Source of the DNA: Ophioderma brevispina
Taxonomy: Eukaryota; Echinodermata; Ophiuroidea; Amphilepidida; Ophiodermatidae
Direction of reading: 5' to 3'
Assembly (NCBI GenBank): GCA_023653785.1
Contig: JAMKCH010014125.1
Span: 19,094 to 83,093 of the forward strand
Length of the DNA stretch: 64,000 nucleotides
Shown one piece after another: positions 22,731 to 34,639 of this stretch. Both the position numbers and the translations under genes were made by a program. Within the stretch, counting starts at the first letter, position 1. Each line of letters begins with the position of its first letter. Below the pieces are notes generated by a model. The model saw only the letters and a program-made list of their open reading frames with translations. It did no database searches and was not told the DNA's origin.

Positions 22731-25670
22731 GTTTATTCAAAATTAGTTATAATCGAGAAAATTAAAAAGTTCTTTTTTTTCAATTTAGCACATACAAGGA
22801 ATCTGCTCTTGATCTAATGATATAGTAGTTTACAAGAATTTTGAGTTTTTTAAATGATAATAAAATGAGAAACTTCTTTTTATGAATCAGCCTGTATGCA
22901 TAGTTTATGCTAAGCCATTTATTGTGGAGCTATAAAGTTAGAGAAAGGCATTTTGGGGGCTTTGTGGTAAAATAATCTCAGTTTGGTTCAGTCCAGAAGA
23001 AAGCGTACAAGTACGAAACGTACAAGTTACGTACATACGTCATAATTTCCCACAATGCGTGCAACTTTTAAAGGGAAACATTAGGTTTACCCGGACAGTA
23101 TATTTTTACAGTTCTGAAGCTGTAATCTTCCACTACAAGAGTTTTATAAAAACTTATCAAACAAAAGGTATGTGCGGATTTTTGATATCTTTTCAAATAA
23201 AAAGATATAAATAAGAAAAATGATATGACGTCATTCCCAGTGCCATTTTTTCAATAATTAAATTGTTGACAATGATATCAAAATTTTTGACACATTTGTT
23301 TATAATGTAGTTTGGCATCAGTTCTGAAATGTGGATCCTTATCATATAAAAACTGAGAATCTCAGGGATTTGTTTTTGTAAAATTTCTTTGTATTTCTTT
23401 ATATTTTTTAAACCTGTATGATGCACTATTCGTCTACAACAGCGGTTAAAGTTGGGAAATATACATTGACAATAGAGGTAGTACCAGATGAAAATGAGCT
23501 TTTTCCTTTTTCTCAAAACCCTATCTCGAGAGATTTGTCATTAACATTTAAGTGACGGATGGACCCTCAATTGGTTTTTCGCGCTGGCCGCTTTAAGCGT
23601 GGGATTTTTTTCGGGCCGAGTTTTTTTTGTAATTGTCTTGACTTATGAGTTCTTTTATACAAAAAATAAATAAATCGGCCAAGCATTAATGAGTTAATAA
23701 TGAGGGTCCCATGGAACCCCCCTTCGGCATTACGGAGTCATTTGGGAAATTTTTAAAAATGAAAAGGATTTTTTTTATAATAATTTTCTTTTGCTTTATA
23801 TATGTTCACACATACACATTTAAGTAAACAATGATAGTAACGTTAAACAACAAACACTTTCGTCGTGGACGTGGCTAAACCATTAATGTACAAATCAATG
23901 GGAAAAATGACATGGATTTTTCAACGCCCTTAAAAATACAGAATTCCTAAAACTGCCAAGTTTTATGTTAACTATATGTTTTGGGTCTTAAAGAGATAAA
24001 AAAACATTAAAATAAGTTTTAAAAGTTTGATGTAAGGGCAATGGGCTTATTGAATTTTCTTCTTTTTTTTGCCTGGCCATTTTCGCTTGTATAAAAAAGT
24101 TTTTGCCCACAATAGTTTTCAGGGCCAAATAACAAATTTCATGTTTTATTGCTGATTTGGGGTTGTATGATGACCCTTCACATGTGGTATAAATTTCGTG
24201 CGAAAATTCCCTCGGGAAAGTGTGTCCTTGGGGGAGGGGGGTCACAGGGAATCCCTTGGGCACAACGGGAGTGAAAACCCTTGGCACTTAAGTGTTAACA
24301 GATTTGATTACCTACAAAAGTATCACATTACATAAACACTGGGGCGCTTGATATGTTTCCTTAAGGTCAGGACCACGATGTGGGGCTGGCAAGTTGCCTA
24401 TTAGTGGGTGTTCTATGGGTCATTTTAGTAAAACCACTTATTACGATAAATAATAGAATAAGGTATATCGTGTATGAAGTCTGTGAACAAAAATACACCA
24501 TACATGGAGCGTTTAATCCTGTGTTGTTGAACTAAGCAATTTAAAGATACAGAAAATGTACAGTAAATATAAGGAAAAGTTGACGAAAATGTAGTTTTCT
24601 CTAAATCACTATTTGCAGAGAATTTTGTACTTAAATCTTCAACAACCCCACAAGTTATTATCATGCAAAGAACACGTAACTTATCACATCAGGGTTATGG
24701 CTGATATGGCACACTTCTAAGTTAAATTTTTTTGCTCATTTTAGTTTTAAAAATATCCATTTAAAAAAAAGTATGGTATTTAAAAAATGTTGCTTAAATC
24801 CTTCTCATGTCGGAAAATGTAGGTGCACGCAAAACGTAAATTGCAAAAATAAGAAAAGATGTCTAGCTCTGATAGTGCAAAATAGACTGACAAATGATTG
24901 ATTGCTTTTTTCAGTTTTCAGGAAAAGTTATAGTAAGAACAGTAATGACTATGTTAGGATACCTAACACTGGTCACAAAAATATTAACGTTAACGTCCGA
25001 ATTTTTGACGATTTTTTTTTTGTTAAAATTTCTGATTAGTAAACCACTCAAAGTGCCTCTAATTGGTTATGATCTTCATTAAGAAAAATATATGCTATTA
25101 TCTACACAGTCTCTCTCTGACAAAACGTAAGGTAGTATTAAACGTGATGGTGGTAATACTATACGTTTAACTGAAAAATCTTCATTGAGAGGAGGAAATA
25201 ATATCAGATTGTGGTTGCTGTCCACTTGAGATGAAAAATATATAAAGCTGTCGATCCAGATCCATATTAACAGGATCTTTTCGTACTTCACTCTGAATTT
25301 GAATGTAAAGATTTTATGTTGTGCATATCTTTTGCTAACGCGTGAAGTAAATTTTATTGCAGGAATGTGCAAATGAAATTTAAGATGAACACTTGAAGTG
25401 CTCAAAATACCTCTCCAAGCAAACAGCTTTATTTCCCATTTTCTTGAGTTTTCGACATTCCCCATTTTTACATTGTACAGCATTTCAGGCATTACGATAG
25501 CCTATAGGTTATTTTACAAATACTAAAATTATGAAACAAAATGATAGGAAAAAAGTCATTCAAAATATTTTGCTGATGCGATTAGGAAAAATCCAAATTT
25601 CAGACTTGGGATCGGGCAGTACTCGTGCAAATGGCTTACATTCATTCTTAAAGGTTTCTTACATTCATTG
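22731..25670. other. No gene recognised
   Basis: About 2.9 kb of AT-rich DNA. Repeated GTAC words cluster at 23005-23040. No frame shows a domain; the longest (25079-25492, minus) has no motif I can name. A short duplication (TTACATTCATTSTTAAAGGT, at about 25637 and 25661) leads into the MITE that follows. Confidence 0.45.
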
Positions 25671-25674
25671 TTAA

Positions 25675-25776
25675 AGGTGCATGTTCCGTTTGTCTTTGGG
25701 ATCTCCTGGCCCTGAGTGTATACAAGTGCCAGACTTTCTGCTGAGAACACAATAGACATAAATCGGACAAGCACCT
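25675..25776. mobile_element. TTAA-flanked MITE, 102 bp
   Basis: The element begins AGGTGCATGTTCCG after TTAA (25671-25674) and ends CGGACAAGCACCT before TTAA (25777-25780). The inverted ends match AGGTGCTTGTYCGAT with a few changes. A TTAA duplication plus AGG/CCT ends fits the Kolobok or piggyBac type of target site. The same ends frame the 295-bp element at 42867-43161. Confidence 0.7.
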
Positions 25777-25927
25777 TTAATTAGGTAATTATTCAGTGAC
25801 AATATTCAATTTATCAAAAATTAGATTTGTACCTGTCAAATTATTTGATACAATTATTCAGTTTACTTTGAGTAAACACGTGTATAAACACAATAGACAT
25901 AAATCGAACAAGCACCTTTAATTAGGT
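25748..25927 (+). repeat. Duplication of the MITE right end and flank
   Basis: CACAATAGACATAAATCG.ACAAGCACCTTTAATTAGGT occurs twice, at 25748-25787 and 25889-25928. Both are followed by TTATTCAGT.ACA and, further on, by TATTCAATTTATCAAAAA. The second copy is a solo right end of the TTAA MITE plus flank, made by local duplication. Confidence 0.7.
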
Positions 25928-26053
25928 GATTAATTATTTATTCAGTCACAGCTGACATTGCTGTTATTAATCATGGCAAAAACTGGAACAATTACGAGTA
26001 TAAAATATTCAATTTATCAAAAAACAACAGATTTGTTCATGTAAGCATATTTA

Positions 26054-27020
26054 CACACTGGCCAGAAGTATTGCAACATGCAGAAAAACAATATATATTC
26101 AAACATTGATTTAAAATTGCACCAGGAATTCTTAACTATACATTGATTATTGTCAGAATTACGATTTTCAAACAGATGCGGTTTCCCAAAATCAAATAGT
26201 GCGACATACGTTTGATTTGCTTGTCATGTTCCCAAAATATGGCTGGTTAAAGAGGCCAGTTAATGATATCTTGCCGATTGTACTCCAGAAGGAATACAGG
26301 CACAGGAACGTCAAAATGGCTGCAAAATAATCACTAAATTGATTATATGGGTTTGTCAGGGTCTACTCTAAATTTTTAGGGTACTAATCGGAGTGGTTGT
26401 ATGGACCGGAAATGAGATAATGTCAATAGAAAACGGGCGCACGTCCAGGGCCGTTGGACTCGGGAAATTTAATGACAAGAAAGCGGTCACATGATCACTT
26501 GAAAACAACTTTTTAATCGCACCGTTGACATTTTTGCTGTTTGTCATGCACTGTGAACACGTAATTTGACTTGATTTATGTAAACCACGTGATTTATCAG
26601 ACGAGTAGCATTTTGATGTCTCCAATTTTTCACACATTTTTCTAAGACCACCGTCTTCCATTGACTTTATCTCATTTCCCGTCCTCAAAACCACTCAATT
26701 TTTTTCCTGCAAATATTTAAATAAACCCTAACGAACCCGAATAATTCATTAAGCGGCCATTTTGAAGCCATTTCATTTGTTTCTGTGTCTGTATTCCTTC
26801 TGGAGTGCAAACGGCAAGTTATCGTTCGCAGTTCCTGTAATTCGCCATATTTATGGAACATGACAATCAAATCAAACATATTTCACCCTCTTGGATTCTG
26901 GGGAATAACATCTGTATGAAAACCATAAGATGTGGTCAAGAATACATGGTATAATTTGAAATCAATTTGTGATTACGAATTTCGTTTTTTGCATGTTGCA
27001 ATACTTTTGGCCAGTGTGTG
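26054..27020. mobile_element. Tc1/mariner-like MITE with ~380-bp arms
   Basis: The left end CACACTGGCCAGAAGTATTG and the right end, which reads CACACTGGCCAAAAGTATTG on the minus strand, are inverted copies. TA lies at 26052-26053 and again at 27021-27022. The inverted similarity continues for about 380 bases per arm through matching blocks such as GCAACATGCA, TTGATTT.AAATT, GTTTGATTTG.TTGTCATGTTCC, CTCCAGAAGGAATACAG and GGAAATGAGATAA.GTCAAT. Only about 200 bases (26440-26640) are unique. There is no transposase frame. The end sequence and TA target fit the Tc1/mariner superfamily. Arm divergence indicates an old copy. Confidence 0.8.
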
Positions 27021-29590
27021 TATGACACATTTATTCAGTTTGCTTTCATGTTTCTTTTCCTCAATTCGTGAATGTTGTACGCATAAATAATCGCCTTTGT
27101 TCAGGCTATGAGTATGAATTCCGTACTCTCATAACATTGTACGGCACACAACTATATTCCATGCATACGTCTGTGCATCTGAAAGCTGCTTATATTGATA
27201 ATTTAATTAATTCTCATAGTGATATTAATTGAAAATGCACGCATATATATTAATATTATTTCAAGTTGAATTAGCAAATTCAAATGCAACCCCGAGATTA
27301 AAGAGACACTGGTATCTTTTGAAAAGAGTGCGCCCTCAAAACTGTTTAAATCCCATACTTTTGCGTTGGTAGCAACGTTTTTCCAAGTGGTAACTCGCTC
27401 CTGATATGATTAAGCCCAAATGAACAACTTTATGTCTAAAGGCAAAGAGAATGATTGTTGTAATAATAATAAAACCACCCGGATTTTTTGTTATTAAAAA
27501 AAGTTCACAGTGCTAAGTCACAAGAATATACCCTGGAGTTGATTCTCGTTGTATGGGCGCGTTCTGACCGATTTCTAACCTTTGTCGTTATAGAATCAAC
27601 GAATATGATCCGTGTTATAAGTGAATTTAAAATAAAAATATAAGGGCTGTAATTTTCTTTGACAGGGAATCCCAAAATGTGGATCGACCCATACCATTTT
27701 CGTGAGAGAGATGAATTAAAGTTGAATAGATCTGCAGAGTGCATCATGGAAATGTACATGGTGGTTCTTTTGGCTTTGAGGATTTTGTAACCCCTACATC
27801 AATGTCAAAAATAATAACCCCCAGTATATTTGGGACCTCGACTGCCGAAGAAAATGACAGTTCCTTAAAGTATTAACAATAAAGGCCAAATTAATGGGAA
27901 GTCTTTGGCATTATAATATGATTTATGTGTACTATGATACAGCATTTGTTGTGTGTAAAATGTGTTTTTCTAGATCTTTGCCAATCATTTCAGAGCAAAT
28001 TGAATGATTTTATTGAAAATAAGCCTGTCTCTTTAACGTATATAACTGGGTTAATTCATTCACGGTTATTCTGGTCCCCAACCATGAAGTACATTCTATA
28101 TTAGCTTATATTATTGTTCCCTATTCTGAATTATAGTATTTTATTCGCAGTGGGTATCCAAGGTCACTTGCAAAACCCTTCACTGGGGTTTGAGCATTCA
28201 CGCTAATATTTGCACACTCAACTAAAGAGGTCATTGCCCCTGATATTATAACTCTCAGCCGCATTGATATTAAGAACAATCTTATGACACGGCATATGGT
28301 GTTGATCGCTTGCGTGGTTGATGATATTAATATGGCGTATGGATGCGAATATAATTTCAGTTATATAAAAATGTAGTAGGCACAAGTTTACAACCCACCT
28401 TTCGCTAAGATATTCCTTTGGCAGGGCCTTTTGGCAGTTCCCTCAAAGCACGTGCTTAAAAACAGGAGCAACAAATAAAGCACAATCAGCAGGAATCCTC
28501 CAGCTTTGTTCAATCCTTCGACAATGCCGCTTAACTTTTGAATGCTAAGAGCCGATGTCAGATCCATTCAGATCTTTCTTTATATAAAAGCGCCCCCAGT
28601 GAGTTAACGTCAGATAGTGTAAGTCCATGCAACAAGGAGAGGCAACTGAAAAGTAAGACAGCTATTAAAAAAAAAATCACACACACAAATGATATTGTGG
28701 TAACTACGCTTTTTCACCAAAATATTTTGTACGACGAACTCCTGCCCTGTGACGCTGCTATGCCATCAAAATCTCTATATGGGGAATAGCGCCAACATAC
28801 GTCCAGTAAGTAAATTCAAGCAGGCGACACCCGGCCTGACTCTAGAAACTATACGAATGATAACTAATAGCCTAGATTTTCAAGCAAAGCTTGCATTTAA
28901 ACAGAAGACAGACTGGAAAAAGAAAAAAACTTACATTCGTAATAATATTTTAATCCTTATGTGAACCCTAACTGGGACCATACTAAGATTATAGTGCTTT
29001 TCCATTACTAGTACAAACAGCAAGATGTGTTCAATTAGCAATTTTTTAACTTTGATCCTTATTTTTAAAATATTCTTTGTTATTTTTAGATACGATATCT
29101 TTGTGATGAATAAAGATTCGTGAAAATTGACTTTGAAATTAGACTTATTTAATTTGACATTTAAATTGACCCTTAAGTGCAGAAACTAATTAGTCTTTCG
29201 CTCATTTTGACGCAAAATTAAAATCATTATTTGCCCGAAGTTTATTTTAATTTTTGCCATATATTTTTACGCTCTAAATTTAAGGGATTTAATAGTCAAT
29301 CTTCAGGAGTGTAGAAACAACTTATTATCCGAATTGAACTCAATTCCCCGGGCCCCGTGAATATGCACTTCCGTAACAGCAATATAGGCGGGGTGTCGTG
29401 TCTTCTTCTAGATAGTCCTTGCGTTCTTGAAGAATTGATACACAATTATTGGTCGATGCAAAGTAAGATTCACAGTATTATACTATTATATTATCCTTCC
29501 TGATCTTTTAACGCCTTTAATCCATGGGTGACTCTATCCTGTCGGATTTTTGCCGTTAGATACAACTTTTTTGCATTTATGTTTTTTATT
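27021..29590. other. No gene recognised; isolated TATA-like words
   Basis: AT-rich. TATATAAAAGCGCCCCC at about 28581 looks like a core-promoter TATA box but has no gene next to it. A second TATATAAAAA lies at about 28363. The frame at 28538-28789 has no domain. Nothing else was recognised. Confidence 0.4.
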
Positions 29591-29614
29591 GCTCGCGCCC
29601 GGAAGGGCGCGAGC
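29591..29614. repeat. Perfect GC-rich hairpin
   Basis: GCTCGCGCCC, then GGAA, then GGGCGCGAGC: 10-base arms with a four-base loop and no mismatch, in very AT-rich surroundings. No T run typical of a terminator follows. Confidence 0.85.
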
Positions 29615-29631
29615 TATAAGAGATTATTTTC

Positions 29632-29673
29632 AGCTGAGACTAATATACCTACGTAGGTATATTAATCTCAGCT
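29632..29673. repeat. 42-bp loopless palindrome
   Basis: A dyad centred between 29652 and 29653 with 21-base arms and one mismatch (C at 29640 against A at 29665). The centre is ACCTACGTAGGT. It lies 17 bases after the GC-rich hairpin. It could extrude a cruciform or be a compact binding site; function is unknown. Confidence 0.85.
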
Positions 29674-30951
29674 TTCAGAGAGACACCTGCGATTTTCCAA
29701 TGGTTGCGAACGAGGGTTTGGAGATAATTACATATTGAATGTTTTCAGATCATATATTTGTGGCGTTCTGCTCGAGATATAAACAATACCAATCGCTGAT
29801 TTGACCAATAATTATGAATAGATTTCAATGTTACTCCTTGTTTGATAACGATAACATATGAATGACTTAATACTTGTTGATTTGAACAAGGCTGGGTGGC
29901 CAGTTTGGTGGCGCTATACCTCAACATTGTCTATGGCTCAGACGATGGCGGCCAAGACTCTTGCAATATAACAACTTATCAAAACGAACCAAACAGATCA
30001 CTTTGATTTGACAGATGTACCGCAGCCCCTCGACGTAGAGGTCAAACTCAGAGGTTAGTGAGTGCGCTAGACGTTAGTTAGATGCTGGAGGGTTGGTTTC
30101 ATAGATACTTGGTTGTTTCTCTTCTTTAAATGTCTTCAGTTGTAGTGATATTGACGAGGGTTTCAGGTAGACAGTTCCATTCGGTTTATTGTACATGAAG
30201 CCCGTGCGCGATTTCACATTGGTGTGTTAACACCAAGTGGGTCTATGTCTTGTTGCAAAAAGATTTTCACGCGTATCACAGTCATATCGCATCCAATTTG
30301 TGATCAATCAAAAGATACAAGATAGAGGGCGTCTTGGTGTTGGCCCCTTAAAGACAGGCGATGTGCGCCGGACTTCTTGATTCAGAGCTATTCAATTTGA
30401 ATTTACATTTAAGGCTGTGAAGGCATGTAACTGACTTAAATGGTTAAAATTTCATCTAACTGTATTTAATTTATTGTTTCTTCTTGTAAAAGGCAAGAAG
30501 AAATGCGTTATAATTGCGGTACCTCACGTTTTATGCCATTATATCATCATGATTTGGCAAATGCAAATCACATAAAGTGGGGTAATATAGGAAATACTAT
30601 ATTTTTGTTTTCAATGTGACTCGATACCGGAATCACTGATTGATGCATCTGAACAGAATTTCCATCATGGAGGAATCATCAGGTGAATTTATTATCTGCT
30701 TACGATTTTTTCTGACAGACGCAATAAACTGGTTTTGCTGAGGTTCTTATATCAGGGCTACTCTTAGTTTCTTAAAATAGGCGAGCATAGATGCACTTAG
30801 AACAAATCCACCAATCCCCCTACTACATTAGAAAGAAATGGTTGTTAATGTTAACAAAGAGAGAGGGCTTGAGTCCGTTAGCACATGAAGTCCGAGAGAG
30901 CGCCTATCAGACCTCACACTAAACGCCATCAATTTTAATAAAGTTTGAAAC
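29674..30951. other. No gene recognised; left flank of element A
   Basis: Mixed sequence with no domain or repeat that I can name. It ends at the start of the 5' LTR. Confidence 0.45.
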
Positions 30952-31152
30952 TGTTACACCCCAAGAATTAGCAATGATTTATTCACTTTGAGTAAGATTT
31001 AACTCATTAAATTAGCAATAAAATATTGTTAAATTAATCTAAATAATATAAAAAATATACTGTTTGTGTGCATAACTGGTGTGTTGTAGCAATTAGAATC
31101 AAGAGAACCGCGGAGAATTTTCTGGAGTTAACTGAGATCGGAGATCCGACTA

Positions 31153-31558
31153 GTGTTACGCCGAAAATGCGTGACGTCGAAATCGCGTTGAATTCGACAG
31201 CAATAACGATTTTCCCCGTACTGGCGCTTATGACTGCGCAAGGGCCTGCGCTGAGGCTAAGCAGTGTATCAAGGGCTTGTATCCGGAATCAACAACTGCT
31301 TGCATCAATGATCGCGCGGGGAGCCAGGTCAAGGGCCTGATGGTTTCCGGGGATTGTTATCATTCATTTTTATGTGGATAATGCTCGAACGCATGAGATC
31401 AGCTGGTCAGTCCCACACCTACAATCAGCATGATCGGGGTCCAAATGTACGCGCTGCCATGCATGCAAAAAAACTCTCCGTGAATATTGCACTTGTCACC
31501 AGTTGCGAAATTGCGTGACGTCAAGCATTTCAGTGATCACGCGTTTTCGGCGTAACAC
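31153..31558. mobile_element. TIR MITE nested in the 5' LTR
   Basis: The left end GTGTTACGCCGAAAATGCGTGA and its inverted copy at the right differ at one position over 22 bases. TA (or CTAG, taking one base less of the element on each side) is duplicated at the insertion. The 3' LTR has the uninterrupted site, GACTAGCCTAG, which proves insertion after element A integrated. The 406-bp interior is GC-richer than the LTR and encodes nothing. It contains a TGACGTCA word near 31516. The superfamily is open; a TA target would suit Tc1/mariner-like relatives. Confidence 0.85.
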
Positions 31559-32042
31559 TAGCCTAACTCAAGTTGATATGTGTCTGGCCATTGGTGGCGC
31601 ACTGCGTGTAAGTTACACAGTCAGTGAGTAGCTGGTATAAGATCCTAAATCTAGGCAGTACATGTGGAATGGTGAGGCATTTCCAGACTTATGATGTGAT
31701 GGACTATATTTAGCACAGTGACTCATATAGAGATGACAGATCCTTTGTATTGTTTGAGAGGATTATAAAGCCTGGTAAGAGAGATGAGGCCGAGTAATCA
31801 CAACATTCATTACCCAAGGACAGTTTCTTAACATCTTGATACAAGTTTAGCGAGTATTGCAACCTTACCAAGTTATAGTAGAGTATAGTGACACCTAGTG
31901 CTTCAAGGTGACAGCGACAGTAATCGCAGTCAAATATATTCTCGGTAGTGGACATTGTCATTAGTAGTTCAGATACAGCAGTGTGTCCGATGTGTAGCCG
32001 TGTTCGGTTTTATATTTTGTGGTCTCTGAGGTATCAAGGTTA

Positions 32043-32640
32043 ACCCTGTCTCAAGGGGGGGGGGGGGTGGGTACACCCCCTACCGAACTTCGCCCCGGTG
32101 CGCTAAAACGCTAAAAAAATCGTAAGCTTCTAGGTAATCGTTTCTTCATCCTTCGGTCAGTTTAGCGGAAAAAATGTGAGGGTAGTTACTTCACGGGGTA
32201 GGGTATTGCCGTCAAAGTCGAAGGGTAAGGGGGGGTGGTGCCACCCAAGGATAGTTTATGTGGGTTTTGGAAAATATTATGCACGTATGGCTCTAAAACT
32301 CTAATTAGTAAAAAACTAAGCCAATTGCCACATTTAGAGCCTGAAAACCGCATGAAAATCCGATTTCCCTACGTTTTTGCGCAAAAATTGATTTTCGCCT
32401 ATTCTGTGAAATGCAATGTGGCCGATTCGCGGACTTGATGCCGTTCATTGTGGGCAATACAGTATGTCAGTACGGATTTGGGTATCCATGGAAAGGAGGA
32501 CCATAGCTATCCATGTACACAATCAGAAGCATAGGGTGCTTTATAAAAATTCTCGAGGGGGGGGTGGTAACCACCCCACCCCCCCCCCGTGGTAAACTGG
32601 ACCGTGTACTACAAAAAAAGGTTGTAAGACGAGGCGATAA
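32043..32640. repeat. Second insertion in the 5' LTR with GGGGTGG/CCACCCC palindromes
   Basis: The LTR reading GTATCAAGG..TT stops near 32042 and resumes with ACAAGTGCGCACATTGACTT at 32641; the 3' LTR is continuous across this point. Inside, a G-run palindrome occurs three times: near 32055-32080 (G13TGGGTACACCCCC), 32229-32247 (GGGGTGGTGCCACCC) and 32557-32589 (GGGGTGGTAACCACCCC). The right end (GGTTGTAAGACGAGGCGATAA) is related to a sequence at about 40590-40608. A TA step borders both ends. The type of element is not known. Confidence 0.6.
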
Positions 32641-33065
32641 ACAAGTGCGCACATTGACTTTCTATTTAGTCGAACCTCCGAGCATCGGGGAGTATTAGGA
32701 GCTGGTTTTCTTCAGTAAGGACAAGTGTCCGTAGACACTCCCACTACTGGAAAGTGAAAGTTTTATGCTGGAATATTCGCCAGGACTCTTTGCAAGTTGT
32801 ACATCTTTATAGTAATCCTGCTGCAGCCCGCTTCGCGGCACCACCATGTATACGTTTAGTATTCATTAATTAAACAACGTTATTATGGATAAATCTTTGA
32901 TTATTGATACCTAACGATGTTGAATTTAACTGATTTATACACAATTACAATAAAACTGTGTTTTAAAATTTGTACGCTCACAGGGTATTGTCTAGTTTTC
33001 AGGAGTTTGAATGCGGCGTAGTTTTGAGGTGGTTGTGGCCTTGGTCAAGGTGACCGTACCAAAAT

Positions 33066-33083
33066 TGGGGGCTCGTAGTCCGG
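33066..33083 (+). other. Primer binding site, tRNA-Pro type
   Basis: TGGGGGCTCGTAGTCCGG lies four bases after the 5' LTR. It matches the widely used tRNA-Pro primer site TGGGGGCTCGTCCGGG except for an extra AG. The position and sequence together support priming of minus-strand DNA synthesis by tRNA-Pro in the ancestral element. Confidence 0.75.
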
Positions 33084-33197
33084 AAAATCCACTGTAAAAA
33101 AAATACAGTTAAAATTTGAACAAATTTTGATTGTGTGTTTTAACTTTGATATCTGTGCTATATATTGTTATTCCGATGCAGGACGTGTTCATACACA

Positions 33198-34480
33198 ATG
33201 GCGTTTAACGCAGAAGAGTTCGTTAAACAACAGATTACGTGGGAGAAGTCTATTTTCTTAAAAAGCCAGATTTAATGAATTGGCCAAATATTATTGGATG
33301 GGAGGTCAGGCTTCCATGAGGAAACAATAATTAAAAAACAGTTGATAACACATCTTGCTGAGGAAGATTTACTAGATGAGGGATGTTTGGAAAACATAGT
33401 GGAAAATCAGATTAGTCAGATAGTGCTCTGAAAATGAACAGATTGAAATGCAAATGCAAATATAAAACAATGGGGACAAAAATTCTAAATAAGAAAAGAA
33501 AGACAAGACAAAGTAAAGGGAAAGCAAGACAAATTACAATAAGAGACGGAAAAACTGGATTTATAAAGGCACTAAAACAACAAGAACGAGATGCCAAATT
33601 AAATGGAATGAAAAGAAAAAGATGACCGATTACAAATGGAGGAAAGAATGTAGTTGGCAGAAAGAAATGAAGCAAAGCAAAATTGAACAAGAAGAAAGTG
33701 TAGAAAAAAAGGCACTCAGGCTCCTCCCACACTCAGGTTGTTGATGCCACTAGGAATATCAAATGAGTTCCGGCATTTAGGGAACAGAGTTGACAAGTTA
33801 TTTTTTGCACTTCGAGAGATTGCCGAAAGTATGAAGTGGCCTAAAGAGCAATGGAACAACATTGACTTCAGGAATGTGTTTATTGGAAAGCTAGAGAGAT
33901 CTACTCGTCCCATCAATTGATCCGTGCGGTGGGGGATTATGACAAGTAGTAAAGCAGTCTATTCTTAGGGCCTATGAATTAGTGCCTGAGGCGTATAGGC
34001 AAAAATGTCGGAGTGCCGAAAAACTTGCAGATCACCCTAACTCATGTCGAGGTTGCTAGAGTTCAGGAACAAATGTTGGTAGGTGGCTCACTTCAAGGAT
34101 GGGGGGGCCACAAGATTCATCAACTAGGCAGTCAGTTGGTTTTAATTGAGCAATTCAAACAGTACATTCACGTCGACATAAACGAGATGAACGGATATCA
34201 AAGATTTGAAAAATGCAGTTAGCAACATAGCAGATGATTACGCCCTCACCCATAAGTTGAGTTCCCGCAGTAGTCGGTGTGGGGGTGGGCCTAAGAAGTC
34301 AAGTCAGAATTACAAGAGTTTTAATTCAAATACCTATAGGCCATACCAAAGTAGATCATTCCAAAGTCATGGGATACTAAAGAAGAAACTCAACAAGTCA
34401 GGTTCCTCCAGTCAGGGGAAAAAGGCGTCCTTTCTAGTGCCAAACCAAAGTCAGCGAATGGTTTTAAGTCAGACATAAAC
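33198..34480 (+). pseudogene. gag: Element A gag, broken
   Basis: Structural capsid protein of the retrotransposon, in fragments. The ATG at 33198 opens MAFNAEEFVKQQITWEK, a typical start of gypsy-type Gag, and hits a stop at 33273. Further pieces in other frames are the capsid words ESMKWPKEQWNNI (about 33828) and AYELVPEAYRQK (about 33970), then VLIEQFKQYIHVDINE (34140-34187) and NIADDYALTHK (34225-34257). These are the order and wording of SCAN-like Gag capsid domains. Downstream is a basic Ser/Asn/Lys-rich part (34270-34400). No clear CCHC knuckle was read. At least five frame changes separate the pieces. Confidence 0.7.
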
Positions 34481-34639
34481 TTGCAATATTGCAAGGATTC
34501 AGGTCCGGTATGGCAAGCTGTTGGAAGTTGTTGGGAAACCAGATGGCCATGAAGCAGAAGTCCGCCCCCACAGGTTGTGCTGGGCCCTAGGACACAAGTT
34601 AGTTGCACAGGCTATTAAACAGAAAGATGCTGCGTCTGA

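Larger units (their letters stand above)
30952..33061 (+). repeat. 5' LTR of element A, with two insertions
   Basis: Matches the 3' LTR along its length except for two stretches found only here: 31153-31558 (a TIR element) and about 32043-32640 (a repeat with GGGGTGG palindromes). Without them it would be roughly 1.1 kb, like the 3' LTR. The shared blocks include CAAGAATTAGCAATGATTTA, TACACAGTCAGTGAGTAGCT, CTGCTGCAGCCCG and TTATTGATACCTAA-type segments. A TATATTTAGCAC-like stretch near 31705 and a TATAAAGCC stretch near 31765 are candidate promoter sites. Confidence 0.8.

Noticed and set aside
28581..28597. TATATAAAAGCGCCCCC as a host promoter
   Set aside because: No gene, exon or further promoter element lies downstream; AT-rich DNA gives many TATA words.
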